In this document: one piece after another, positions 7,258 through 15,580 of the stretch
Layout: each line of letters starts with the position of its first letter
Numbering within the stretch: position 1 is the stretch's first letter
Assembly (NCBI GenBank): GCA_035557475.1
Contig: DATMDV010000257.1
Span: 1 to 36,516 of the forward strand
Origin: JALOLG01 sp035557475
Lineage (GTDB): Bacteria; Actinomycetota; Acidimicrobiia; Acidimicrobiales; Ilumatobacteraceae
DNA length: 36,516 nt
Direction of reading: 5' to 3'
Position numbers and translations under genes: made by a program
The notes under the pieces: generated by a model
Seen by the model: the letters and a program-made list of their open reading frames with translations, nothing else
Databases searched by the model: none
Told to the model about the DNA's origin: nothing

Positions 7258-7263
7258 TACCCT
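7258..7263 (+). promoter_or_regulatory. -10 element, leaderless type
   Basis: TACCCT (TAnnnT) ends 6 nt before the GTG at 7270. It supports that GTG, rather than the TTG at 7249, as the start. Confidence 0.4.
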
Positions 7264-7269
7264 CGCCGC

Positions 7270-8001
7270 GTGCGACAGCTGCTCGCCACGGCGATCGTGA
7301 CGCTGGCGGCGGCGCTGGCAACGCCCGCCGGCACGTCGGCGCAGGAGTCATCCATCCCCGACGGCTCGGTGCCCACGAGCACGCCGCCCCTGGAACCCAC
7401 GACGACGGGAAGCGGTCCCACCGACGGCGGCATCCTCACGACAACGCCGGGCACGCTTCCGCTCGTGCCGGTTCCGAGCGCGTGCACCGTGCCACCCCGT
7501 CCCGAGATCGTTTTCGTCGGCACACTCGTCGAGCGCGACTTCCGCACCGGGCGGTTCGAGATCGAACAGGTGCGGGCCGGTGACGACGAGCCGTTCTCGG
7601 TCGGCGGTCTGATCGACGTCCGGTACGGCATCGACGTCGAGTACCTCGAGATCGGCACCGAGTACCTGGTGTCGGCCCGCCGCGATCCGGTGATCGGGCT
7701 GCTGGCATCGAAGATCCGCCCCCCCGCCCCGATGCTCGGCGGTGACGACGTCGTCGGAGTTGCCGAGAGCGATGTCGAGTGCCCAGTCCTTGACGACCCG
7801 ATCCGCACCCTGATGCCTGACGGGTCGTCGATCGACTCGGCCGTGTTGGCGCCCCTCGAGGAGCACACGACGCAGCTCCTCGCGGCAATCCTCGTCCCGA
7901 TCGCCGTCGCGTTCGGGATCATCTTCGTGCTCGCCACGTTGCGCTGGGGTGTCAACGGGCTCGTCCGCGGCATCGGCTCGATGGTGCGTCACACTCGTTG
8001 A
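7270..8001 (+). CDS. Unknown membrane-anchored exported protein
   Basis: A 243-residue protein I do not recognise. The N-terminus (RQLLATAIVTLAAALATPAG then TSAQ) is a signal peptide with an AxA-like cleavage site. A Thr/Pro-rich linker follows, then a domain of alternating strands (IVFVGTLVERDFRTGRFEIE, VEYLEIGTEYLVSARRD). A C-terminal TM helix (residues about 205-225) and a basic cytoplasmic tail close the protein. This is a sortase-independent, TM-anchored surface layout. The strand pattern loosely resembles OB/NTR-like domains and the protein at 25218-25841, which is only an impression. GTG at 7270 was chosen from the signal peptide and the TACCCT six bases upstream. The stop overlaps the convergent addA-like gene by 13 bp. 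Confidence 0.8.
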   Translation: MRQLLATAIVTLAAALATPAGTSAQESSIPDGSVPTSTPPLEPTTTGSGPTDGGILTTTPGTLPLVPVPSACTVPPRPEIVFVGTLVERDFRTGRFEIEQVRAGDDEPFSVGGLIDVRYGIDVEYLEIGTEYLVSARRDPVIGLLASKIRPPAPMLGGDDVVGVAESDVECPVLDDPIRTLMPDGSSIDSAVLAPLEEHTTQLLAAILVPIAVAFGIIFVLATLRWGVNGLVRGIGSMVRHTR

Positions 8002-11000
8002 CGGACCGCCCCGGCGAGGGCCTCGACCGCGTCGCGCCAGTCGTCGACCGGGATCTCCTCGGCCGCCTCACCGACGCGGCAACGCACGAGCACGCCGCCG
8101 ACCACCGGCTCGCCGAGCACGCGCTCGATCGCCACGCCATAGGCCGCGAGTTGCCGGCGGTAGCGGGCAACGCGTTCGTCGCGCATCTCGGTGCCGATCC
8201 ACTGGTCGGTCTTGTAGTCGACGATGACCAACCCGTCGGCGGTGCGGACCAGCAGGTCGATGTAGCCCTCGAGCACGCGGCCGTCGATCTCGGCCGCCAC
8301 GAACAACTCACGGTGGTGCTCGAGGTCACGCGCGCTGCGGACGATCGGCGCCGCCAACGCCGACCGAGCGAGCGCGGCGACCGTCTCGGACATCCCGAGG
8401 ATTCCTTCGGCGGCGCACTGCGCATCGGCGAGTCGATCGATGTCGCCGCCTTCTTGGAGGTCGGCGAACTGGAGCACGCCATGCACAGCACGACCAATGG
8501 CGGTGCCGTAGCGGCCGCGTTGCCATGGCGGGAGGTCGAGGTCGACTGGATCCTTGCGCAGGCCGGGATCGCCCTGGCCCTCGAGCCCGGCCAGGTCCTC
8601 GGCCAACCGGGTCGCACTGATCGTGGTTCTGATCGAGGCGCGGGCGAGGGTGCTCGTGCGTTCCGCGGCCCACGCCGCGGCGTCCGCCCACGGCAGCTCG
8701 ACGGCGACCGTCTGCTCCAGTGTGAACGGTTCGGCGGTGGCCACCAACTCGCGCGCGCCGGCTGCCGGGTCGGCCGCACCCGCTGATGCCAACAGCTCTG
8801 CGCTCGTGTACTTGCCAGGGAGCTCGGGGAGCTGGCCACCGCGGTGGAGCGACACGACGAGGTGGTCGATCGCGCGGGTGCAGGCGACGTAGAGCAGCCG
8901 TCGTCGCTCGGCGTCGCTCATCTGCTCGTCGATCGGCTTGAACTCGTCATATACGTCGTCGCCTTCACGGCCGGCGAGGGTCCACGTCCCGGTGGGCCAC
9001 ACCACGCCCGTCGACGAGCCGCGCTGTGGCTTGGTGGTGAGTCCCGACACGACGGTGATCGGGAACTCGAGGCCCTTGGCGGCGTGGATCGTCATGATCC
9101 GCACGGCATCGTGGTCGTGCTCGGGCAGGATCGTGTCGGCGATGCGTCCCTCCGACGCCTGGAGCCGTGCCCACGCCAGATAGCGACGGACCCCATGCCC
9201 GCCGACATCGCCCCACGCCCGGGCCTGGTCGATCACGTAGCGAACGCGCCGCCAGACATCGTTGGCATCCGGACTGTCGAGCGCGACGTCGAGCACGCGA
9301 CGTTCGTCGACGATCTCGGCCAACAGGTCGGCGGGCGTTCGCCACGAGATCCGCGTGGCGATCGAGCGGAGGTGGGCGATGGCTTCGGCGACGGGATGCT
9401 CAGCGAGTGCTTCGGGTGGTGGCACCCAAAGGTTCCATCTCCCACCGGCCGTCGCCCACTCGTACAGCTCGACGTCGCTGCAGCCGTACAGCGGGCTGCG
9501 CAACGCGGCCACGAGCGCGAGTTCGTCAGTGGGATCGTCAGCGGCGCGCAACGCCAACATCAGATGACGGATCTCGGTCGTCGTGTAGACGACGGAGCTG
9601 TTCTCGGCCCGGTACGGCACGTCACGCTCGCGGAGGGCCGCCTCGAGTGCCGGCAGCGATGTGCGGGCCGGGAGCAGGACGGTGATGTCGCCGGGCCGGC
9701 ACCGCCGGAGCGTCTCTTCGTCCTTCTCGTTTTCGACCAGCCATCCGTCGACGAGGGCCGTGACAACGGCATCGGCAGCAGCGGCGGCTTCCAGCGATCG
9801 CAGTCCCTCCGCATCGCCACGACGTGAGTCGAGCTCGTCGAAGACGTCGGACCCCAGCACGTGGACGCTGCCATGGCCGCGGTGGCGGGGTCGGCACACC
9901 TCGAGCGCGTGGTAGGCGGGCTGGACGTCGGGCTGCTCGACGATGAGCTCCGAGAACACGTGGTTGACCCAATCGATCACCGCCGAAGACGAGCGGAAGT
10001 TGGCGCTCAGCAGCGCGGTCTCGGCGCCGGTCTGCTCTGCGGCGCGAAGGTATTGGGCGATGTCGGCGCGCCGGAACCGGTAGATCGACTGCTTCGGGTC
10101 ACCGACGATGAAGAGGCGTGCTGGGACCGGTCGCAACTGTCGCCAGTCGGTGTCGTGCGCCGGATCGTCGGGCCGTGCGGTGAGCCGCACCGCGATCTCG
10201 AGCTGGATCGGGTCGGTGTCCTGGAACTCGTCGAGGAGGACCCGTTGGTAGCGGGCGTGCAGCAGCGCGCGAACGTCCGCCCGGGTGGCGAGCAGCCGGC
10301 GGGCGAACACCAAGAGATCGTGGAACTCGAGTGTGCCGTCGGACGCACGCGCGAGAGCTCCGTCGAGCACGAACCGACCGACGAGCGCTCCCAGCAGACA
10401 CTGGCGGTACTCCTCGACCTGCCGGATCAGCAGGTCGGCCTCGGAAGCGACGTCGCGCTCGGCGTTGCGGAGCGCGTCGAGCGCCGCCGGCCCGCCGTGT
10501 TGCTTCCACTTGGTCTTGTTGCCGCCCTTCCCCGCCTTGTGGCAACGCCCGGCGATCCGCACCACGGCGTCGAGGCGGGTGCGAATCGAGTTGCCGGACA
10601 CGAGCGCGCGGGCGAGATCGGCGATCTCGGTGAGCGCCTCGTGTTGGGTGTCGTCCTCAGGTGCTTCGTGGTTGCCGAGCTGTTCGGCAGCGACGCGGAT
10701 CGGCTCGGTATCGACCGCGAACCTGGGTGGTGGGTCGAGCACGACTCGGTCGTCGACCAGGTCCCAGTTGGCCTGGAAGTCCTCGGCGACGCGACGGACT
10801 CCACGTCGGACACCGAACCCGTCGAACTCGCACAGCTGCACGAACTCGCTGCCGCCGTCGATCGCTCCGGCCGGCGGGTCGGGCTCCTCGAGGAGCCGGT
10901 CGAGCAGGTCCTCCCACCGCTCGTGGAACGCGAGGTCGCTCTCGAGCTCGTCGCGCACGGTGAATCCAGGTGGCAGGCCGGCCTCGATGGGGAACTCGTA

Positions 11001-11399
11001 GAGCAACCGGCGAGCGAACGCGTGCAAGGTGCCGATCGGAGCATGATCGAGGTCGTCGAGGGCGGCGGCGATCAGGCGGCGGGATTCGGGTGCCTCGTCC
11101 GCCGACTCCTCGGCGGCGGTCAGGTCGTGGCGCAGGCGGTGGCGGAGATCGGCGGCCGCCTTCTCGGTGAACGTGATCGCCGCGATCGACATGATCGGCA
11201 CCCCGCTCCGCACGAGTGCGAGGACGCGCCCGACGAGCTGGGTCGTCTTGCCCGCCCCGGCACCCGCCTCGACGAAGAGGTTCGACCCCAGATCGGTCGT
11301 GATGCGCTCGCGCGCTGCGGCATCCGGCGGTGACGGATCGTCGTGCACGGTGGCCACGATCGGTGCGGCCAGCAACTCGAACGACAGCTGCTCACTCAC
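7989..11399 (-). CDS. AddA/RecB-like UvrD helicase with C-terminal nuclease
   Basis: Superfamily 1A helicase-nuclease of 1136 residues for double-strand break end resection. Seen are Walker A AGAGAGKTT (45-53), motif Ia ITFTEKAAADLR, Walker B DEFQDTD (390-396) and motif III FIVGDPKQSIYRFRRAD. Also present are motif IV SANFRSS, motif V MTIHAAKGLEFP and motif VI RRRLLYVACTRA. The C-terminal PD-(D/E)XK domain has Asp1048 and DYK (1061-1063). The partner encoded just upstream is AddB-like, so the pair acts as AddAB. GTG at 11399 overlaps the addB-like stop by 8 bp; a longer extension would run antisense through no known domain. The 3' end overlaps the convergent gene by 13 bp. It could instead be named RecB-like. 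Confidence 0.93.
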   Translation of the reverse strand: MSEQLSFELLAAPIVATVHDDPSPPDAAARERITTDLGSNLFVEAGAGAGKTTQLVGRVLALVRSGVPIMSIAAITFTEKAAADLRHRLRHDLTAAEESADEAPESRRLIAAALDDLDHAPIGTLHAFARRLLYEFPIEAGLPPGFTVRDELESDLAFHERWEDLLDRLLEEPDPPAGAIDGGSEFVQLCEFDGFGVRRGVRRVAEDFQANWDLVDDRVVLDPPPRFAVDTEPIRVAAEQLGNHEAPEDDTQHEALTEIADLARALVSGNSIRTRLDAVVRIAGRCHKAGKGGNKTKWKQHGGPAALDALRNAERDVASEADLLIRQVEEYRQCLLGALVGRFVLDGALARASDGTLEFHDLLVFARRLLATRADVRALLHARYQRVLLDEFQDTDPIQLEIAVRLTARPDDPAHDTDWRQLRPVPARLFIVGDPKQSIYRFRRADIAQYLRAAEQTGAETALLSANFRSSSAVIDWVNHVFSELIVEQPDVQPAYHALEVCRPRHRGHGSVHVLGSDVFDELDSRRGDAEGLRSLEAAAAADAVVTALVDGWLVENEKDEETLRRCRPGDITVLLPARTSLPALEAALRERDVPYRAENSSVVYTTTEIRHLMLALRAADDPTDELALVAALRSPLYGCSDVELYEWATAGGRWNLWVPPPEALAEHPVAEAIAHLRSIATRISWRTPADLLAEIVDERRVLDVALDSPDANDVWRRVRYVIDQARAWGDVGGHGVRRYLAWARLQASEGRIADTILPEHDHDAVRIMTIHAAKGLEFPITVVSGLTTKPQRGSSTGVVWPTGTWTLAGREGDDVYDEFKPIDEQMSDAERRRLLYVACTRAIDHLVVSLHRGGQLPELPGKYTSAELLASAGAADPAAGARELVATAEPFTLEQTVAVELPWADAAAWAAERTSTLARASIRTTISATRLAEDLAGLEGQGDPGLRKDPVDLDLPPWQRGRYGTAIGRAVHGVLQFADLQEGGDIDRLADAQCAAEGILGMSETVAALARSALAAPIVRSARDLEHHRELFVAAEIDGRVLEGYIDLLVRTADGLVIVDYKTDQWIGTEMRDERVARYRRQLAAYGVAIERVLGEPVVGGVLVRCRVGEAAEEIPVDDWRDAVEALAGAVRQRV

Positions 11400-14300
11400 T
11401 CGGCGCCGCCGTCTCGTTGTCGGCGTCGGGGTCGGGGAACCAACGCTGCAATCGTGGGTCGAGTCGCTTGCGGTCCCACTCATTCCACCGCTCGGCTGTG
11501 CCGAGCCTGTCGGGCTCGCAGTACGCGCAGGGCGCGAACGATCGCCAGGTGGGGCGTTCCGGCGTGGGCGGATAGAGGCCGGACTCGATGCCGTCGACCA
11601 CATGATCGAGCCAACGCCCGACCTCAGCCCAGACCTCGGGCGTGAATGTGTATCCGATACGCCGGTACTTCCCAGTCTTGAAGAACGAGTACTCGGCGCG
11701 GACAACCGCGTCGGGCCGTTCGGCGACGGCCAGTGCCGCCGCTGCATAGGACGGCAGCTGGAGCCGGGTGCCCGACGCCGTGGGATCGCCGTCGGAGATC
11801 TCGGTGAAGTTCCGGTAGCTGCCGGTCTTGTAGTCGGTGACGAACAACGTGCCGTCGGCGGCGATGTCGACACGGTCGATCGATCCTTTGACCGCGAGTG
11901 CACGTCCGCTCGGCAGGGCGATCGTGATGTCGCCCGCGTCGCCGAAGCGCCGCTCCGAGCTGACGACGCGCACATTCCGATCGCGCACCGACTCGCCGTC
12001 GAGCCGGAACCACTCGGCCAGGTCGGCGCCCATCCGTTCGCGCTCGTCGGCCCAGAACGCGGGACGTCCGGTGCGCCCGGCCCGTTCGGTGTCGGCGCCG
12101 ACGAGGTCGAAGATCTCCGTGAGGGCGGCGACGTGCTGATCGGACCATCCCGACGAATCGGGCTGCGGGAGCTCCTCGGCGAGAACTCTCTGATTGAACG
12201 CGTCGAGCGCCACGTGCAACGCGCTGCCCCGGTCGAGCGGGGTGATGGTGATCTCGTCGGCAGGCTCTTCGACCTCATACACCCGGAGCAGGTAGCGGGC
12301 GAAGTACATGTGCGGGCACGCCATCCACGTCTCGAGCTCGGTCGGAGACACGGGACGGTCGAGGCGCGGCACCACGACACCGGTGAGATCACCGTCGTAC
12401 ACGGTGAGCGCCTCGGATCGTCGCGCCGCACGCAGTGCGATGGCCCGGCGGAACACCACGTCGTCGGCGGCCACCTCCCCGACCGCGAGGCCGTCGCGGC
12501 CCTTCGCGCGCATCGACCGCCCGCGGAGCCGGTGCTCTGCTGGCGACGTCGGGAAGTCAGTTGCGATGAGACCTGCCGAGTGCGATGCGACGTCGCGACG
12601 CCCGGCGAACGGCACGTCGGCCTCGATCCATCGCGTCGGCACACGGGTGGCGGTCGCGCGCAGATCGCCACGCGGGTACGTGACCACGACATTGCGTGCG
12701 ACCGACAGCGCTGACAGGAACTGACGATGGGCTCGAGCGGCCGTCACATCGCTCGTCGTCAGTCCGGCGGCGGCGCGGTCGGAGTCGCTGACGAGTGGGT
12801 CAGACGTCGGTGGCGGTGGGAGCAAACCATCGGCGGCCCCGACGATCACGACGAGGTCGACATCGAGGCCGGCGGCGCCGGCGAGTGCGCCGGTGGTGAT
12901 TCCCGCTCCGATTCGGCCCTGGCGTGGTGGCGCCACCTCGAGCTCGGCGAGAAACGTCGAGCGGAACTCGCGACGGTGCACCGGCGGACCAATGGCGTCG
13001 AGGTGGCGGAGCCGGTCGAGGACGCGTTCGACCTGCTCGTGAGCGGCACGTTCGGCGTCGTCGAGGTGCTGGAGGGTTCGGCGGCCGATCCAGCGCTCGA
13101 TCTGCTCACCGCACCACTCCGCCCATTCGTGCCACGGGCGGGCGGCCGAGGGGTGACCCAGCGTCGACTGCAACCCGTCGACGAACTTCACCAGCCGGTC
13201 GGCGTCCGCCGCGTTGCGGGCGCCGCGTTCGGCGTCGTCGCGTCGTCGCTCGCGCTCGGCGTACGAGCCCAGACGCGGTTTCCAGTGGTCTTCGCGGGCA
13301 ACGCCGGCGGCGCGGCTGACCCGCTCCCACGCTGCGGTGTGGAGCAGCTCGCCGTCGGCGCCGCGGGCGGGCACGTCGGCGAGGAGGTCGAACAGGTCGC
13401 GGCGACGAAGGCCGCGCCGGTCGACGTCGAGGAGGTCGATGACGAGCCGCGGAACGAGGCGCTCGACCAGCCGCGTACCGGGCCGGCCGTTCCACTCGAT
13501 CTCGGCGACCTCGAGGTGGTGCTCGACGAGGCGTGCGTACGGTCGCTCCGCGGTCCACAGCAGGGCCATCCGACCGAACGGCGTTCCGGCGCGTCCGGCG
13601 TCGAGCACCGCTCTGACGGCGAGCCGGACCTCGTCGTCGGCGTCGGTGGTGGAGATCACCTCGACGGTGGAGGGCTGTGCCAGGGGAGTGATGACGGCGG
13701 GCGAGTCGGGCGCCGACCAGCCGGGCTCGAGAGCGGCTGCGATGGTGGCGAGTTCGGCATCCGCTTCGTCGTCGCCGGTGACTCCGAGGATGACCTGCAC
13801 ATTGGCCACCTGTCCAAGCGTTCGCAGCACGCGCAGTTCGCGTCCGCGCAGTTGCTGGGGCAGGAACACGATCGTGTTTGCGAGCTGTGGGGGCACCCCC
13901 TGTCCGGTGGCGAGCTCGGCGTGCTCGAGCAGGTCGCCTTCGTCGTACCAGTCGGCCCGGAGCCGGCGCGACGTGAGCTGGCTGACGCGAGCCGCCTCGC
14001 GCCCGCGAGCCGATGATGCGGTGAGCGCCGCTACGGCGTCGGGGCCGGCGAGGCGGAGCTCGCGATGCAGGTCGCGCAGGGCGACGACGGTCGACGGATG
14101 TTCGGCGACCGGTTCGAACGATCCCGGCGCCTCGGCGAGCACGCGGCGGATCGCCAGGTCGACGACCGCTGTCGACACGGGCGAGCGGCCGTCGGCGACG
14201 AGTGCCGGCGACCCGATCAGCTCGGCGAGCCGGTAGAGCGTCAGCATGTCGACGGCGGCGACCCCGCCGAGCCGGCCGAGCGCCCGGCGGGCCATCACCC

Positions 14301-14427
14301 CGGCGGTGTTGGTGGGGACGATCACCGTGACCGGTGCGAGCAATCGGCCGGCCTTGGCCCGCTGCACGGCGGCGGCGAGCGCGTCGAGGGCTTGGCCGGG
14401 CGCAGTGGCATCGACGCTGATCGGCAC
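11392..14427 (-). CDS. AddB-like PD-(D/E)XK nuclease subunit
   Basis: A 1011-residue partner of the AddA-like helicase. The N-terminal two thirds is a degenerate helicase: the segment where Walker A is expected reads VIVPTNTAGVMARRALG, with no GxGKT, so no ATPase motor is expected. The C-terminal nuclease keeps GSIDRVD and DYKTG (DYK 865-867). The AddB-type Fe-S staple should have Cys704 plus C-x2-C-x5-C. Cys704, Cys967 and Cys970 are present, but the fourth position is Gly976 (CAYCEPDRLG), so the cluster is incomplete or absent. GTG at 14427 is supported by TACGAT ending 7 nt upstream. It is the first gene of the pair. Confidence 0.9.
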   Translation of the reverse strand: MPISVDATAPGQALDALAAAVQRAKAGRLLAPVTVIVPTNTAGVMARRALGRLGGVAAVDMLTLYRLAELIGSPALVADGRSPVSTAVVDLAIRRVLAEAPGSFEPVAEHPSTVVALRDLHRELRLAGPDAVAALTASSARGREAARVSQLTSRRLRADWYDEGDLLEHAELATGQGVPPQLANTIVFLPQQLRGRELRVLRTLGQVANVQVILGVTGDDEADAELATIAAALEPGWSAPDSPAVITPLAQPSTVEVISTTDADDEVRLAVRAVLDAGRAGTPFGRMALLWTAERPYARLVEHHLEVAEIEWNGRPGTRLVERLVPRLVIDLLDVDRRGLRRRDLFDLLADVPARGADGELLHTAAWERVSRAAGVAREDHWKPRLGSYAERERRRDDAERGARNAADADRLVKFVDGLQSTLGHPSAARPWHEWAEWCGEQIERWIGRRTLQHLDDAERAAHEQVERVLDRLRHLDAIGPPVHRREFRSTFLAELEVAPPRQGRIGAGITTGALAGAAGLDVDLVVIVGAADGLLPPPPTSDPLVSDSDRAAAGLTTSDVTAARAHRQFLSALSVARNVVVTYPRGDLRATATRVPTRWIEADVPFAGRRDVASHSAGLIATDFPTSPAEHRLRGRSMRAKGRDGLAVGEVAADDVVFRRAIALRAARRSEALTVYDGDLTGVVVPRLDRPVSPTELETWMACPHMYFARYLLRVYEVEEPADEITITPLDRGSALHVALDAFNQRVLAEELPQPDSSGWSDQHVAALTEIFDLVGADTERAGRTGRPAFWADERERMGADLAEWFRLDGESVRDRNVRVVSSERRFGDAGDITIALPSGRALAVKGSIDRVDIAADGTLFVTDYKTGSYRNFTEISDGDPTASGTRLQLPSYAAAALAVAERPDAVVRAEYSFFKTGKYRRIGYTFTPEVWAEVGRWLDHVVDGIESGLYPPTPERPTWRSFAPCAYCEPDRLGTAERWNEWDRKRLDPRLQRWFPDPDADNETAAPSE

Positions 14428-14434
14428 ATCACCG

Positions 14435-14440
14435 ATCGTA
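14435..14440 (-). promoter_or_regulatory. -10 element of the addB-addA pair
   Basis: On the minus strand TACGAT (TAnnnT) ends 7 nt before the GTG at 14427. It lies in the 62-bp gap after rpe, so the nuclease pair probably has its own leaderless promoter. Confidence 0.4.
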
Positions 14441-14489
14441 GAGAAGGGATGCGCGAACTGCGCCGGATCGCGTGCCAGATGGCCGGAGC

Positions 14490-15173
14490 TCAGGCGGCAG
14501 CGGCTTCGGCAGCAGCGCGGAGCGTGGCGACGGCATGGCCGAGACCCTCCTCGTCGCGGTACAGGGCGCTGCCGGCAACGAGGACGTTGGCCCCGGCAGC
14601 GGCCGCCCCGGCGATCGTCGCCGGGCTGATACCACCGTCGACTTCGACGTCGACGGTGTCGGTGAGGCCGGCATCGTCGAGCATGCGGCGGACCTCGGCG
14701 ATCTTGCGCTCCATCGTGGGCAGGTATTCCTGACCGCCGAAGCCGGGGTTCACGGTCATCACGAGGACCAGGTCGACGAGGTCGAGGACGTGGGCGACCG
14801 CCGACGCCGGTGTCGACGGGTTGATGGCCACCGCCGCCCGGGCACCCATCGAGTTGATCGCGCCGAGCGTGCGGTGCAGGTGGAGGCATGCCTCGGAGTG
14901 GACGATGAGGCGCTCGCAGCCGGCGTCGATGAACCGCCCCGCCAGCACGTCGGGCGTGAGCACCATCAGGTGGGCCTCGAACGGCAACGAGACGTGCTTG
15001 CGGGCGGCAGCGATCACGTCGGGCCCGAACGTGATGTTGGGCACGAACTGGCCGTCCATCACGTCCCACTGGATCAAGTCGACGCCGGCCGCCTCGAGGG
15101 CGACGACCTCCTCACCGAGCCGCGCGAAGTCGGCCGGTAGCACCGAAGGGACGATCTTGATCGGTCTGGCCAT
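14490..15173 (-). CDS. rpe: Ribulose-phosphate 3-epimerase
   Basis: TIM-barrel enzyme of 227 residues interconverting ribulose-5-phosphate and xylulose-5-phosphate in the pentose phosphate pathway. Motifs are IVPSVLPADFARL, WDVMDGQFVPNITFGP, EAHLMV (metal His), MTVNPGFGGQ (phosphate loop) and VEVDGGIS (catalytic/metal Asp). The first metal-binding His of the family (HxDVMD) is Gln35 here (IQWDVMD). I recall this variant in some homologues, so activity is likely kept. ATG at 15173 fits the family N-terminus and has TAGCGT ending 8 nt upstream. Confidence 0.95.
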   Translation of the reverse strand: MARPIKIVPSVLPADFARLGEEVVALEAAGVDLIQWDVMDGQFVPNITFGPDVIAAARKHVSLPFEAHLMVLTPDVLAGRFIDAGCERLIVHSEACLHLHRTLGAINSMGARAAVAINPSTPASAVAHVLDLVDLVLVMTVNPGFGGQEYLPTMERKIAEVRRMLDDAGLTDTVDVEVDGGISPATIAGAAAAGANVLVAGSALYRDEEGLGHAVATLRAAAEAAAA

Positions 15174-15181
15174 CGACCTCG

Positions 15182-15187
15182 ACGCTA
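15182..15187 (-). promoter_or_regulatory. -10 element of rpe
   Basis: On the minus strand TAGCGT (TAnnnT) ends 8 nt before the rpe ATG. No Shine-Dalgarno sequence fits between it and the start. Confidence 0.4.
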
Positions 15188-15338
15188 CCGGCCGTCCCGC
15201 GTCGCGCCCCGGCATCGTCGTGCGCGGGCTGGCGAGGACGCTCGGCGGCCGCGTTCTGGAACAGTTGCCGGATCTCCCGGGGTAGGGGCGAACGCCCTGT
15301 TCGGCACGCCGGCGCCGTCAGGCGCTTCGGCGGCCGCG

Positions 15339-15539
15339 TTATGGAGCGTCCTCACCCTTCCACCTGGCGTCTTCGGAGTCCCAGGCTTCGTTGCGGTTCT
15401 CGACGGTGTCGCGCCAGTTCTCGGCGGCGGCCTTGGAGGGGTACGGACCGAGGACCCGCATCGCCGGTCCGCGCTCGCGGGCGGGCACGGCGACCTTGTT
15501 GCTGAGATCCCAATACCACTCAGTGTCCTCATCGCCCAT
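15339..15539 (-). CDS. Small conserved hypothetical protein (SPOR-like)
   Basis: A 66-residue acidic protein: WYWDLSNKVAV, then RVLGPYPSKAAAENWRDTVE, ending NEAWDSEDARWKGED. The GPYPSKAAAE segment recalls the GPF.s...A pattern of SPOR-like repeats, and I recall similar small actinobacterial proteins. No signal peptide or TM segment is present, so it is probably cytoplasmic. ATG at 15539 is preferred because GACACT ends 6 nt upstream; an in-frame start at 15557 would add six residues. Function unknown. Confidence 0.75.
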   Translation of the reverse strand: MGDEDTEWYWDLSNKVAVPARERGPAMRVLGPYPSKAAAENWRDTVENRNEAWDSEDARWKGEDAP

Positions 15540-15568
15540 CGTTCCAGTGTCGCGCACGCGATGGCGCC

Positions 15569-15574
15569 TACGCT
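15569..15574 (+). promoter_or_regulatory. -10 element of RNA methyltransferase gene
   Basis: TACGCT (TAnnnT) ends 6 nt before the GTG at 15581, matching a leaderless promoter. Confidence 0.4.
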
Positions 15575-15580
15575 CGCCGG

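Noticed and set aside
11400..12692. A 5' extension of the AddA-like gene by 431 codons
   Set aside because: The extension overlaps the AddB-like gene in another frame, shows no domain and is Arg/Pro/Ser-rich, as shadow frames are here. The GTG at 11399 gives the normal AddA N-terminus.
9860..12714. Long plus-strand open frames opposite the helicase-nuclease genes
   Set aside because: They are high-GC antisense shadows with Arg/Gly-rich composition and no recognisable domain, while the minus strand shows all helicase and nuclease motifs.
14428..15069. A 5' extension of the AddB-like gene through rpe
   Set aside because: It reads rpe in the wrong frame. A -10-like element and GTG at 14427 give a sensible start.
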